DNA of 64,000 nt from Glaciimonas soli (GTDB lineage Bacteria > Pseudomonadota > Gammaproteobacteria > Burkholderiales > Burkholderiaceae_D). The first letter of the stretch is position 1; the number at the start of each line of letters is the position of its first letter. The position numbers were made by a program, and so were the translations under genes. The DNA lies in contig NZ_WINI01000006.1 of assembly GCF_009497155.1 (NCBI RefSeq), positions 1-64,000 on the forward strand, given 5' to 3'. Shown here in pieces: positions 56,699 through 64,000 of the stretch. A model generated the notes under the pieces. That model saw only the letters and a list, made by a program, of their open reading frames with translations. It did no database searches and was not told where the DNA came from.

Positions 56699-58036
56699 AT
56701 GCATAACTCATCAGGTGCACTTGCCGATATAGATCCGGTATCAGCCGGATTCACTATAGACCGGGATGGTTTTGTTTCTTACAGAGACTCACTTCTCTTT
56801 TTGCCTCCCAAGGAACGCGGGGCCTTCCGTCTGTTGCTAAATGCTTGGCCGAAAGTCGTTTCAAAAGAAGATTTTTCAAAAAATGTCTGGGCTGGGCGCA
56901 TGTCAGATGAAAGTTTGGCGCGCTGTATTACGCAACTACGTCGAACTCTCTCCAATCTTGGCGTGGTGGCGATTGATGCCTTTTATGGACAAGGCTATCG
57001 TTTGGCGATTTTAGCGGATAAAGTGCGGCGATTGTCCGCTGTGCCGGCGATGGTTCATTCCCCCCAGAAATCCGATGTGGCAAAGCCGCATGCTGCACTA
57101 GTCGAGGCTTGCATTCACGCTCGGCAATTACTTGAACGTCGTTCGCCGGATGCCTTTTCCCAAGCTGAAGTTATACTCAAAAATGTCATCTCCAAGGCCC
57201 CCAACTATATGATGGCCAAACTGTTGCTCGCACAATACGTAGCCGAGCGCGCATTTTTCGATGGGAATATACAGCGCTCACAAATCGACGATGCTCTTGG
57301 CGAATTAAGATCAGTTCAAAATGCCGAACCCTATTTGCAAGGCCTGCAATCAGTGACGGGCTACCTTCTTGATTGCAAGTGGCATTTCGATGAGGCCAGG
57401 GTCGCGCACAAACAGGCCTTGCAAATGTCTCCCGACGATGACGTCGCCTATTATCGTTATGGTTATCATCTGATCTACACTAATGCCGGATCAGAGGCAG
57501 TCAACGCTTTCCGTTTCGCAGCTCAACTCAATCCGTTCTCCGCGAACATCGCCACCATGCTGGTACGCGCCTGCGCTTGCGCAAACATGGATCCGGCCGA
57601 AGTATTGGCGCAAGCACGAAGCGCATATTCAGCGCATCCGAACAGTCCCTGGACTTATGTGATCCTGCTCTTTACCTTAGCCTGGGTGGACCCGCAACCG
57701 GAACTCGCCCACGCCGCACGTCATTTCGTGGAAAAGAACCGCTATGCGCACGCCCTCACTTCCAGGGGCGTTGCTTACATACTTGCGCGTTGCGGTGATC
57801 ATGCAGGAGCGCTGGAAGTCATTGAAAAGCATAGCAGTATCCATGGGATACATCTGGCGGCTTTAACTGCAATGGGAATGCTTGACGAGGCAATGATAAA
57901 AGTGAAAGCTGCTGCTGAAACCGGATTTGGCGGCTTGCCTTATTCACTCAACGCTCCAGAATGTGCAGCGTTTAAACAGCATCCTGACTATCCTTTGGTG
58001 CATGAGAAAGTATTTTCCCGTATGCCAAAAAAATAA
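56699..58036 (+). CDS. OmpR-type winged-helix regulator with TPR region (HilA/CadC-like layout)
   Basis: 445 residues from MHNSSG; an earlier TTG is possible. Residues about 30-105 form a Trans_reg_C domain: LLFLPPKERGAFRLLLNAWPKVVSKEDFSKNVW, then SLARCITQLRRTL and the wing IDAFYGQGYRL. The rest (about 130-440) is helical with TPR-like pairs (AEVILKNVISKAPNYMMAKLLLAQ, HKQALQMSPDDDVAYYRYGYHL), and no membrane segment or receiver domain. The layout matches HilA-type regulators, which act without phosphorylation. Its targets are unknown; it sits alone next to the presumed att site. Confidence 0.8.
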   Translation: MHNSSGALADIDPVSAGFTIDRDGFVSYRDSLLFLPPKERGAFRLLLNAWPKVVSKEDFSKNVWAGRMSDESLARCITQLRRTLSNLGVVAIDAFYGQGYRLAILADKVRRLSAVPAMVHSPQKSDVAKPHAALVEACIHARQLLERRSPDAFSQAEVILKNVISKAPNYMMAKLLLAQYVAERAFFDGNIQRSQIDDALGELRSVQNAEPYLQGLQSVTGYLLDCKWHFDEARVAHKQALQMSPDDDVAYYRYGYHLIYTNAGSEAVNAFRFAAQLNPFSANIATMLVRACACANMDPAEVLAQARSAYSAHPNSPWTYVILLFTLAWVDPQPELAHAARHFVEKNRYAHALTSRGVAYILARCGDHAGALEVIEKHSSIHGIHLAALTAMGMLDEAMIKVKAAAETGFGGLPYSLNAPECAAFKQHPDYPLVHEKVFSRMPKK

Positions 58037-58203
58037 ATTTAGCGGCAATCCGAATATGACATTTTCCTTGGTGCAACTAATATTGAACCAAATGGAATGG
58101 ACGTCCTCTCTGAGAAGAGGTAGAGAAAACTAGATGAGCTTGGAAAGCTTTAGTTTTCAGCTGCTAAATTGGAGGCTTGCTCGCTAGCCTCAACCGTAGG
58201 TGA

Positions 58204-58235
58204 GGACGCGGGTTCGATTCCCGCCGCCTCCACCA
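58204..58235 (+). ncRNA. ssrA: tmRNA 3'-end fragment (probable att site)
   Basis: ggacgcgggttcgattcccg (58204-58223) followed by ccgcctccacca (58224-58235) is the T-arm and acceptor 3' strand with CCA of tmRNA. The upstream 300 bases hold none of the other tmRNA parts (tag codons, pseudoknots, 5' acceptor strand region), and the preceding gene ends at 58036, so it is only a fragment. tmRNA 3' ends are common integration sites. Confidence 0.75.
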
Positions 58236-58242
58236 TCACTTT

Positions 58243-58271
58243 GATAAACCGTTAGCGACTAACGGTTTATC
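58243..58271 (+). terminator. Hairpin after the tmRNA fragment
   Basis: gataaaccgttag and ctaacggtttatc form a perfect 13-bp stem with a three-base loop. It is probably the native ssrA terminator left beside the displaced 3' end; there is no long T-run. Confidence 0.65.
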
Positions 58272-58452
58272 GTCATAATCGGCGTACTCAGAACGATATT
58301 CGTAAATATTGTTTTGAGTACAGTTGTAAGCCAAAACTCTTCTTTTCTCATCGCCCTTCTGGTTTATTTTTGCGTTGTTCAGCAGCCACTGACGTGCTGT
58401 TGCAGGCCGATTCGTAATTTGTCGTTCGCGCCCTAAATGGTTTCAGATAACG

Positions 58453-59007
58453 TTAAAAACCACCTCCCATAGCCGAACCACCTCCGCCCATGCCACGTCC
58501 CTTGCCAGCGGGTTTATTCTTGGGCGCCTCCGAGCTGCGGTCGCAAGCAGCTGTATCGACACGTTGTAGCCGATCGGCCAGGAAATCCCTTGCAGTCTGC
58601 CGTTGATGGTCGTCGAGAGCATCGTTCATGGTCAGCCACAGCTCGCGCAGTTGATGCCCGTCCTGTAACGACAAAGCCGATTCCGCATCAATCGCAGCCG
58701 ATAACTGACGCAGATCAAGCGCCGGATTGCTCAAGCCGTTGACCATACTCGCCTGGATTTCATGCTGCCGCCTTTCGCGCTCTCTGATGATCGCGTGCGA
58801 TTTGCTTTCCAACTGATTCCATAAGATTTTCTGGTTTGAATTCAGATGCAAATCGTCCTTCACAACGTCGGCTGCCGACAAGAGGTCTTCACTACGAATA
58901 TCCATCACCGGCGAGGCCAGTGCAGACATCGCCAGCCCCAGACTCAGGCTAGTTACGACGACTAGTGAAGCACGCTTAAAAATTGATGCCTGTGGCTTTT
59001 TGTGCAT
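58453..59007 (-). CDS. Spy/CpxP-like periplasmic protein
   Basis: 184 residues with a Sec signal (LVVVTSLSLGLAMSALA). The mature part is a helical cradle with LHLNSNQKILWNQLESKSHAI and DDHQRQTARDFLADRL, corresponding to the two LTxxQ-type motifs (here LNSNQ and DDHQR). The tail is Gly-rich (GMGGGGSAMGGGF). Family members are ATP-independent chaperones or stress sensors in the periplasm. Probably monocistronic. Confidence 0.7.
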   Translation of the reverse strand: MHKKPQASIFKRASLVVVTSLSLGLAMSALASPVMDIRSEDLLSAADVVKDDLHLNSNQKILWNQLESKSHAIIRERERRQHEIQASMVNGLSNPALDLRQLSAAIDAESALSLQDGHQLRELWLTMNDALDDHQRQTARDFLADRLQRVDTAACDRSSEAPKNKPAGKGRGMGGGGSAMGGGF

Positions 59008-59396
59008 TGCTGTTTCCTCGAATTAAAACCTGTATTTAACCGGAGTTGTCGCGCCAAGTCGGCACATGAATCATTTGGTAACAGCAGGCCGCCTATTGAT
59101 ACATCCTGTTGCCGCGCGCAATTTATCGTTGTTGGCGCGGATTGCTTCGTTGGCGGGACTTAAGCAAAGGAGAAGTTGAGATGCCGACGGGCGCTCCTAT
59201 CTTGTCGTGCGCCTCCAGATGGCAATTGAAATGCACCAAAGGGCAATACTCACAGTCACCAAGGTCCAATTTCTTTCGACTATTGCTTGTACGAAGATGG
59301 GACACTTCAATTGCATTTTAATCACTGCTTGGTCGAATCAAAATCGATGCGGCAAACAGAATGCAACCCCCACTACTTCCTTCAATGAGATCGCCC
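59008..59396. other. Intergenic, no gene recognised
   Basis: Divergent region between the Spy-like gene and the outer-membrane protein gene. Short frames have no domains; it should hold both promoters. Confidence 0.45.
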
Positions 59397-60635
59397 ATGC
59401 GAATCGAACTGAGTTTTACACTTGCCATGGCGATGGCTCTTTCAGGAAGCGGAGCCGCTCTCGCCGATGACAATACAGTAGTAACGTCGCAGGAAGTACC
59501 GATCACGAATCCCGAAAGTGGAACTGCTCCCACAGTTAACAATACTGTTGCAACGTCGAAAGGAGGACTGTTCACGGATCCCGAAGACGGGCATTTCGAT
59601 ATGTCGCGCTGGCTGCTGGAACACCGTGGCTTTCTGCCGGTTCCCATCATCGTTACCGATCCCGCAGTAGGATATGGAGGCGGCATTGGGCTGGCGTTCT
59701 TCAGTCGGCCTGAAGGTAGCGCACCAACGCGTACCAGACCCGATGGCAGCATCGCGATGATCGCCCCGAACATCTACGGCATTGGCGCCATGAAAACCGA
59801 GGATGGCACCAAGGCGCTCGGCTTCGGCGGGGTCATGCACTTCGACAACGATACGTGGCGCTATCGCGGCGGTGTGGGTTTGGTAGATATGAACCTGGAT
59901 TTCTATACCAATGGCGTGTTAGGAGCAGCGCAGAAGATCGGTGTCAACATGAAAGGTGTCGTGTCCGCACAACAGGTGTTCCGCCGCATCGGCGATCAAG
60001 ATCTGTTCCTGATCGGTAGCTGGATCTTTATGGACATTGATCCACGTCTAAACCTCGCCTCCGACCGCGCTCTTCTTACGAATCTGGATTTCAAACAGCG
60101 CAGTTCTGCATTGGGCCTGGCGCTGGAATACGATACCCGTGACAACCCGTTCACACCGTCCAGCGGCTACGAGGCCTCATTGGATACATATTTCTATGAC
60201 AAGGCGTTCGGCAGCGACGTCACGTTCCAAAGTTACCGCGCACACGTATTCGGTTACTGGCCGCTGGCCAAATCCGTCGTACTCGGCCTGCGTGCAGACG
60301 GCCGCATGGTCAACGGTGACGTGCCATTCTACCGCCTGCCGTATATCGACCTGCGCGGCATACCGTCGGTGCGCTATCAAGGACAGCGCGTTGGCATGCT
60401 GGAAAGCGAGGTACGTTGGAACGTTACGCCGCGTTGGGGACTGGTGGCATTCACTGGTGTCGGACGTGCCTGGGGCGAGCGAACTACGTTCGACGAAGCC
60501 AGCAACGAGGTTTCAAAGGGTGTCGGTTTTCGCTATGAGATCGCGCGCAAGCTGGGCTTACATGTAGGCGTGGATTACGCGTGGGGGCCGGAGAACAAGA
60601 CGTTCTACATTCAAGTCGGCAGCGCCTGGCGCTAG
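59397..60635 (+). CDS. Outer-membrane beta-barrel protein, D15/BamA-TamA surface-antigen type
   Basis: 412 residues from MRIEL (an ATG twelve bases earlier is also possible; GAGAT lies before the chosen one). The signal (FTLAMAMALSGSGAALA) precedes an extended N-terminal segment. The barrel then has repeated strands: VGYGGGIGLAFF, ALGLALEYDTRDNPFTPSSGY (the D15 motif of RDN.F.P..G), LRADGRMV, RGIPSVRYQGQRVG (a lid-loop motif R.G....Y.G) and a final FYIQVGSAWR. There are no POTRA domains, so it is a stand-alone barrel, not BamA or TamA. Role unknown. Confidence 0.82.
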   Translation: MRIELSFTLAMAMALSGSGAALADDNTVVTSQEVPITNPESGTAPTVNNTVATSKGGLFTDPEDGHFDMSRWLLEHRGFLPVPIIVTDPAVGYGGGIGLAFFSRPEGSAPTRTRPDGSIAMIAPNIYGIGAMKTEDGTKALGFGGVMHFDNDTWRYRGGVGLVDMNLDFYTNGVLGAAQKIGVNMKGVVSAQQVFRRIGDQDLFLIGSWIFMDIDPRLNLASDRALLTNLDFKQRSSALGLALEYDTRDNPFTPSSGYEASLDTYFYDKAFGSDVTFQSYRAHVFGYWPLAKSVVLGLRADGRMVNGDVPFYRLPYIDLRGIPSVRYQGQRVGMLESEVRWNVTPRWGLVAFTGVGRAWGERTTFDEASNEVSKGVGFRYEIARKLGLHVGVDYAWGPENKTFYIQVGSAWR

Positions 60636-60794
60636 GCTTGAGGGGGAATACCTCTCCTTGCGCATCATTATGTTTTGTCCCATACACGGCACTGAAACAG
60701 GACCAAGACTATCTAAAAATGCGCAATGGCAAACCCGGATTGGTATCCTCATAGGTCAAGAAACGGCTGACAAACAATGTCACCCTTTGAATTT

Positions 60795-61538
60795 TCAAAT
60801 CATTTCAACTTTACCTGTAGCCAGCTTGTATACCCCGCCAACAATCATTAGCTTTTTTTGGCTGACAGCATCGCTCAAAATCTTCGATGAACTCTGGAGT
60901 TTGCCGACGTTATCGACAACGTTCTGGCGAATAGCATTATCGAGCAGGCTGCCGCTCTGACTTAACACTTGTTGAACAGCAGGCTTAAGTGCATCGGCTA
61001 TTGCCTGAATCTGACCTGGATATTTCGCATTATCTTTTTCCGCCTTGACAGCCGCATCTATTGCACCACAACTATCATGTCCAAGCACCATGATCAAAGG
61101 CGCATTCAACACAGCTACGGCGTATTCAAGGCTACCAAGACCATCGTCGGTAACAAAATTTCCAGCAATGCGTACCGCGAAAATATCTCCACGCGCACTA
61201 TCAAAAGCATATTCTGGAGCGATGCGAGAATCGGCACAACTTAGCAAGGCCGCATACGGATTCTGGCCACCTTCCAATGCTTCCCGCTCGTGACGAAAAT
61301 CATGGCGACGCGCGACGCCTTTCACATAACGGGCATTGCCTGCCATCAGATGCTTTAGTGCTTCCTGAGGCGTCAATATATTTTGTGGCTTTGGGGGAGA
61401 CTTGTCATTTTTCGAGGATGCAAACACATCGGTTGTCAGCAGTTGACTCGATAGTGCTGCGATACCGACTGCCGAGGTGCCAGTCAATTGGAGGAATCTA
61501 CGACGCGTGGGAAGCGTATGAATATCAGATTTACACAT
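60795..61538 (-). CDS. Tat-exported beta-class carbonic anhydrase
   Basis: 247 residues; the start at MCKSDIH follows GAGGCACAAA. A twin-arginine signal (TRRRFLQLTGTSAVGIAALSS) indicates folded export to the periplasm. The catalytic domain has zinc ligands in LLSCADSRIAPE (Cys, with the Asp-Arg dyad), and VLGHDSCGAI (His and Cys). NILTPQEALKHLMAGNARYV is the family's N-terminal helix. It interconverts CO2 and bicarbonate. Nothing nearby is clearly linked in function, although the SulP transporter 30 kb away could use bicarbonate. Confidence 0.92.
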   Translation of the reverse strand: MCKSDIHTLPTRRRFLQLTGTSAVGIAALSSQLLTTDVFASSKNDKSPPKPQNILTPQEALKHLMAGNARYVKGVARRHDFRHEREALEGGQNPYAALLSCADSRIAPEYAFDSARGDIFAVRIAGNFVTDDGLGSLEYAVAVLNAPLIMVLGHDSCGAIDAAVKAEKDNAKYPGQIQAIADALKPAVQQVLSQSGSLLDNAIRQNVVDNVGKLQSSSKILSDAVSQKKLMIVGGVYKLATGKVEMI

Positions 61539-61550
61539 TTTGTGCCTCAC

Positions 61551-61892
61551 TAAAAGCTGATAAGAATTATCGATGTGCCAAGTGAAAGGTCAAAGTCCTG
61601 TGTGACATTGGAGCGGGCTAATTCTGCGGAGACTGGACAAGTCCATAATCGAAAAATTGTCTTTAATTCACCGTAAGTTATCTACTGAGGCCCGCTCTCT
61701 TCCCGCATAATATACCCATGTTGCGCAGGCGTCGTTTTGCGTACTGTTTAAGGTACTTCTTATCTGGCCGTTCAGAATTACAATTCAACCGGACCTCCGG
61801 TTTCACTTCTCCGCCAGAGAAATTTAATAAGACAATTTCGTAAAAATGGTAAATCCCGAAAAATTGAAAGTTAAACGCAAGTCGAGTTCCAA
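61551..61892. other. Intergenic, no gene recognised
   Basis: Divergent gap between the carbonic anhydrase and the next plus-strand gene. No convincing promoter or small gene. Confidence 0.4.
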
Positions 61893-62831
61893 ATGACACT
61901 TGGGTTTGATCTGTTGATGCGCGTCTATTACAACGTCATAGACCCGATTTTTGTCCGTTTGCGCAAGCAAGAACGCCTGAATGACTGGGCTTCTGACGGA
62001 CATCCTCAGACGTTAGATCTTAATCTGAGCGAAAACTTGGCAAAAGGCGCCGGTGCCGCGATGGCGTTACAACGCTTTCGGCGCGTCGCGCTCCGCTATG
62101 ACATGCGGTTTGGTGCAGAAAACGCGCAACGAGCCAAGCGACGTGCAACACCGATGATGCTCGATCTCAGTACATGCATCGACAACGAGGCGTTCGAGCG
62201 AATATTACGGCGACATTCCAACCGGACTCTGCCCAAAATTCGTAAAGCACTGCGCCTGAACTATTCGGTCAGGCAGTTTGCGCTGCCCATGCATGTCTAT
62301 GACCTGCACGAGGTTAAAATTTCGATGCCGATTCGCAGTGGCGGCCCCGTCGCGGCACGCTGGTTGCTCAAACCGGACGATCTCGCGACACCGGCACAAA
62401 CGTCTGTTGCGGCAGATGTTCCTGAGTGTCCGACTCACTGGACAGTCTGGTGGGGCGTATTTCTGCCGGAGCCGGGGCACATGAATGGGGCTCTGCAAAC
62501 GAATGAACGGCTGGTGGCCTATATTAAGTTGACGCGGTGTGGTGATGTAGTGCATTACCTCGATATCATGGGGCACAAAGATCACCTGGAAAATGGCGTA
62601 ATGATGCTGGTTCATGCACACATCGTGGCATGGTTGCAACAGGCCGCGGAACCTTCGGCCGTCGGCGTAAAGGCCATCTGGTACGGTGCATTGGAACATG
62701 GCGTACCCGGTCTCATCACCTGGAAAAAGCGGGCAGGGTTTGTTCCGGTGCGTGTCCGATTGCATCTCTCGGCGGATGCGGGCATAAGTGAACAAAAGCG
62801 CCTCGTCGAAGAGGTTCTCGAAACTACTTAA
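61893..62831 (+). CDS. Hypothetical protein, 312 residues
   Basis: Not recognised. A soluble, mixed alpha/beta sequence without signal or membrane segments. Features are LDLNLSENLAKGAGAAMALQRFRRV near the N-terminus and a central SVRQFALPMHVYDLHEVKISMP. The C-terminal half has HWTVWWGVFLPEP, LVAYIKLTRCGDVVHYLDIMGH and GVKAIWYGALEHGVPGLITWKKRAGF. The last part has the look of a GNAT acyltransferase-type sheet with a ligand loop, but no acetyl-CoA motif is clear. It is followed at 39 bases by the PEP mutase-family gene and may be in one operon with it. Confidence 0.7.
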   Translation: MTLGFDLLMRVYYNVIDPIFVRLRKQERLNDWASDGHPQTLDLNLSENLAKGAGAAMALQRFRRVALRYDMRFGAENAQRAKRRATPMMLDLSTCIDNEAFERILRRHSNRTLPKIRKALRLNYSVRQFALPMHVYDLHEVKISMPIRSGGPVAARWLLKPDDLATPAQTSVAADVPECPTHWTVWWGVFLPEPGHMNGALQTNERLVAYIKLTRCGDVVHYLDIMGHKDHLENGVMMLVHAHIVAWLQQAAEPSAVGVKAIWYGALEHGVPGLITWKKRAGFVPVRVRLHLSADAGISEQKRLVEEVLETT

Positions 62832-62870
62832 AACACAACAAATCCTTACCAACACCTACTGAGGAATGCC

Positions 62871-63701
62871 ATGGTAACCCAAGCAGAAAAAGCGTCGATC
62901 TTTCAAGCATTACACCAACAACAAGGCGCTTTCATCATTCCCAATCCATGGGATCAAGGTAGCGCTCACCTTCTGGAAATTCTCGGCTTCAAAGCATTAG
63001 CAACGACCAGTGCCGGTTACGCCTTTACTCTGGGAAAAGCGGACGGCCAGGTGGGACGCGAACAAATGATGCGTCATCTTATCGAGCTCACTTCAGCGAC
63101 AACGCTGCCGGTCAGTGCTGACCTGGAGAATGGTTTCGGTGACGCCCCGGAATATGTCGCAGAAACGATCTTGCTTGCCGGGCAGTCTGGTGTCGTTGGG
63201 GGATCGATTGAGGACTCAACCGGACGAGCAGACGATCCTATATATACAATCGATGTGGCGGCGGAGCGCATACGCGCAGCGGCTGAGGCAGCCCGTTCTT
63301 TGCCATTTAAGTTCACGCTAACGGCAAGAGCAGAGAACTTCCTTGTCGGCAGAGCAGATCTCAAGGACACCATCAAGAGATTGCAAGCCTACCAAGATGC
63401 CGGTGCAGATGTGTTGTTTGCACCTGGCCTGAAAACCCGTGATGATATTGCGGCCGTGGTCAGCTCCGTCGACAGACCAGTTAACGTGATCATGGGCATG
63501 GCGGGCGTGAAACTGACTCTTGGCGACCTGGCCGATATCGGCGTGAAACGTGTAAGCACTGGCAGCTCATTGGCCCGCGTTGCTCTCGCTGCTTTCATCA
63601 AAGCTGCAAAAGAATTGCAAGATCAGGGTACCTTCAATTATGCTGACCTTGTGATTCCCTCGCCACAAATTAATGCGCTGTTTTCACAAAACACGAGGTA
63701 G
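62871..63701 (+). CDS. Isocitrate lyase/PEP mutase-superfamily enzyme
   Basis: 276 residues, typical for the PEP-mutase-like group. Motifs: FIIPNPWDQGSAHLLE, ATTSAGYAFTLG, the Mg-binding PVSADLENGFGD, GGSIEDSTGR, FTLTARAENFL and ADVLFAPGLKTRDDI. The catalytic Cys-loop of isocitrate lyase (KKCGH) is missing, so methylisocitrate or isocitrate cleavage is unlikely; oxaloacetate-like or phosphonate-related substrates are possible. The start follows GAGGAATGCC. Its stop is two bases before the next gene. Confidence 0.88.
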   Translation: MVTQAEKASIFQALHQQQGAFIIPNPWDQGSAHLLEILGFKALATTSAGYAFTLGKADGQVGREQMMRHLIELTSATTLPVSADLENGFGDAPEYVAETILLAGQSGVVGGSIEDSTGRADDPIYTIDVAAERIRAAAEAARSLPFKFTLTARAENFLVGRADLKDTIKRLQAYQDAGADVLFAPGLKTRDDIAAVVSSVDRPVNVIMGMAGVKLTLGDLADIGVKRVSTGSSLARVALAAFIKAAKELQDQGTFNYADLVIPSPQINALFSQNTR

Positions 63702-63703
63702 CC

Positions 63704-64000
63704 TTGAACCTGGAACCATTCATTCTTGCTAGTGATGTTATCAACTATGACCACCCGTCTGTCGCGAAATTAGCATTAGCATTAAAAGCCGAAACGCCGG
63801 AAGCGACAGCCAAGCGCTGCTTTGATTGGGTGCGAGACAATATTCAGCATTGCGTCGACTTTAAGCGGGAAGAAGTTCCTTATGTAGCTTCCGATGTGCT
63901 AACCATAGGAACCGGGTTTTGCACTGCCAAAAGCCATTTGTTAGTCGCTTTGTTGCGCGTCAATAAAATACCTGCTGGTTTCTGCTATCAGCGATTAACA
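63704..64000 (+). CDS. Transglutaminase-like family protein, 3' end outside window
   Basis: 99 codons to the window edge from a TTG start preceded by GAGG. Residues show ASDVINYDHPSVAKLA, the helix AKRCFDWVRDNIQHCVDF and the catalytic Cys in GTGFCTAKSHLLVALLRVNKIPAGFCYQRL (in parts), diagnostic of the transglutaminase-like core (papain fold); the His and Asp would lie beyond the edge. Bacterial members are peptidases or amidases of varied role. It is probably co-transcribed with the PEP mutase-family gene. Confidence 0.8.
   Translation, partial: MNLEPFILASDVINYDHPSVAKLALALKAETPEATAKRCFDWVRDNIQHCVDFKREEVPYVASDVLTIGTGFCTAKSHLLVALLRVNKIPAGFCYQRLT

Noticed and set aside
58171-58235. A complete tRNA gene ending at 58235
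   Set aside because: Although ggaggc could pair with gcctcc, the 65 bases lack D- and anticodon arms; the end with ACCA matches tmRNA.

Overview
The window looks like a chromosome segment of a Gram-negative betaproteobacterium, probably Burkholderiales and perhaps Oxalobacteraceae-like. This is inferred from the tmRNA 3' end, the biotin synthase fragment, ESPR-type and YadA-type secreted proteins, IS5/IS110/IS30 elements and moderate GC. No 16S gene or species marker is present, so the genus is not claimed.

Layout. 1-6 kb holds the end of a repeat-rich trimeric autotransporter adhesin, a decayed CdiA-type hemagglutinin fragment and a decayed zinc-ribbon repeat gene. 6.3-11.7 kb is a compact catabolic locus: a GntR regulator, an IlvD/Edd dehydratase and an FAD oxidoreductase diverge from an MFS transporter, suggesting uptake and dehydration or oxidation of a sugar acid or similar carboxylate. 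12-16.8 kb encodes an HU protein overlapping an RlpA-like protein, then a 1222-residue DUF748/AsmA-like envelope protein.

16.8-20.3 kb and 28.9-34.5 kb are two copies of one cassette: a small unknown gene, a SulP anion transporter (intact only in the second copy), a GlsB/YeaQ-type membrane protein, a DUF937-TM-OmpA protein and a His/Gly-rich secreted peptide. Between them lie a second His-rich secreted peptide, a DLH/FAH/FAH hydrolase operon, and a mobile-element patch: duplicated 440-bp repeats, IS5-family debris, a complete IS110/IS1111 element, an IS903-like IS5 element, and fragments of bioB and a cytochrome P450.

34.7-40.7 kb has a secreted histidine phosphatase, a glycosidase-like secreted protein, an S41 protease and a second IS903-like element. 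40.8-46.5 kb is a 1895-residue classical autotransporter with a 12-G tract near its N-terminus, a strong candidate for phase variation. 47-54 kb is mostly broken genes and insertion sequences, including IS30 nested in IS3, a 271-bp element with six transposase-site-like repeats, and IS110 debris joining two truncated secreted-protein genes. 54-58 kb has a secreted alpha/beta hydrolase and a winged-helix/TPR regulator.

At 58.20 kb the 3' end of tmRNA (ssrA) occurs without the rest of the gene and is followed by a terminator. This looks like the displaced att site of an element integrated in ssrA, so the IS-rich DNA to its left is probably a genomic island and the DNA to its right is chromosomal backbone. 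The right-hand part holds a Spy-like periplasmic protein, an outer-membrane beta-barrel, a Tat-exported beta-carbonic anhydrase, an unknown protein, a PEP mutase/isocitrate lyase-family enzyme and the start of a transglutaminase-like gene. No integrase, CRISPR array, rRNA or complete tRNA was found.
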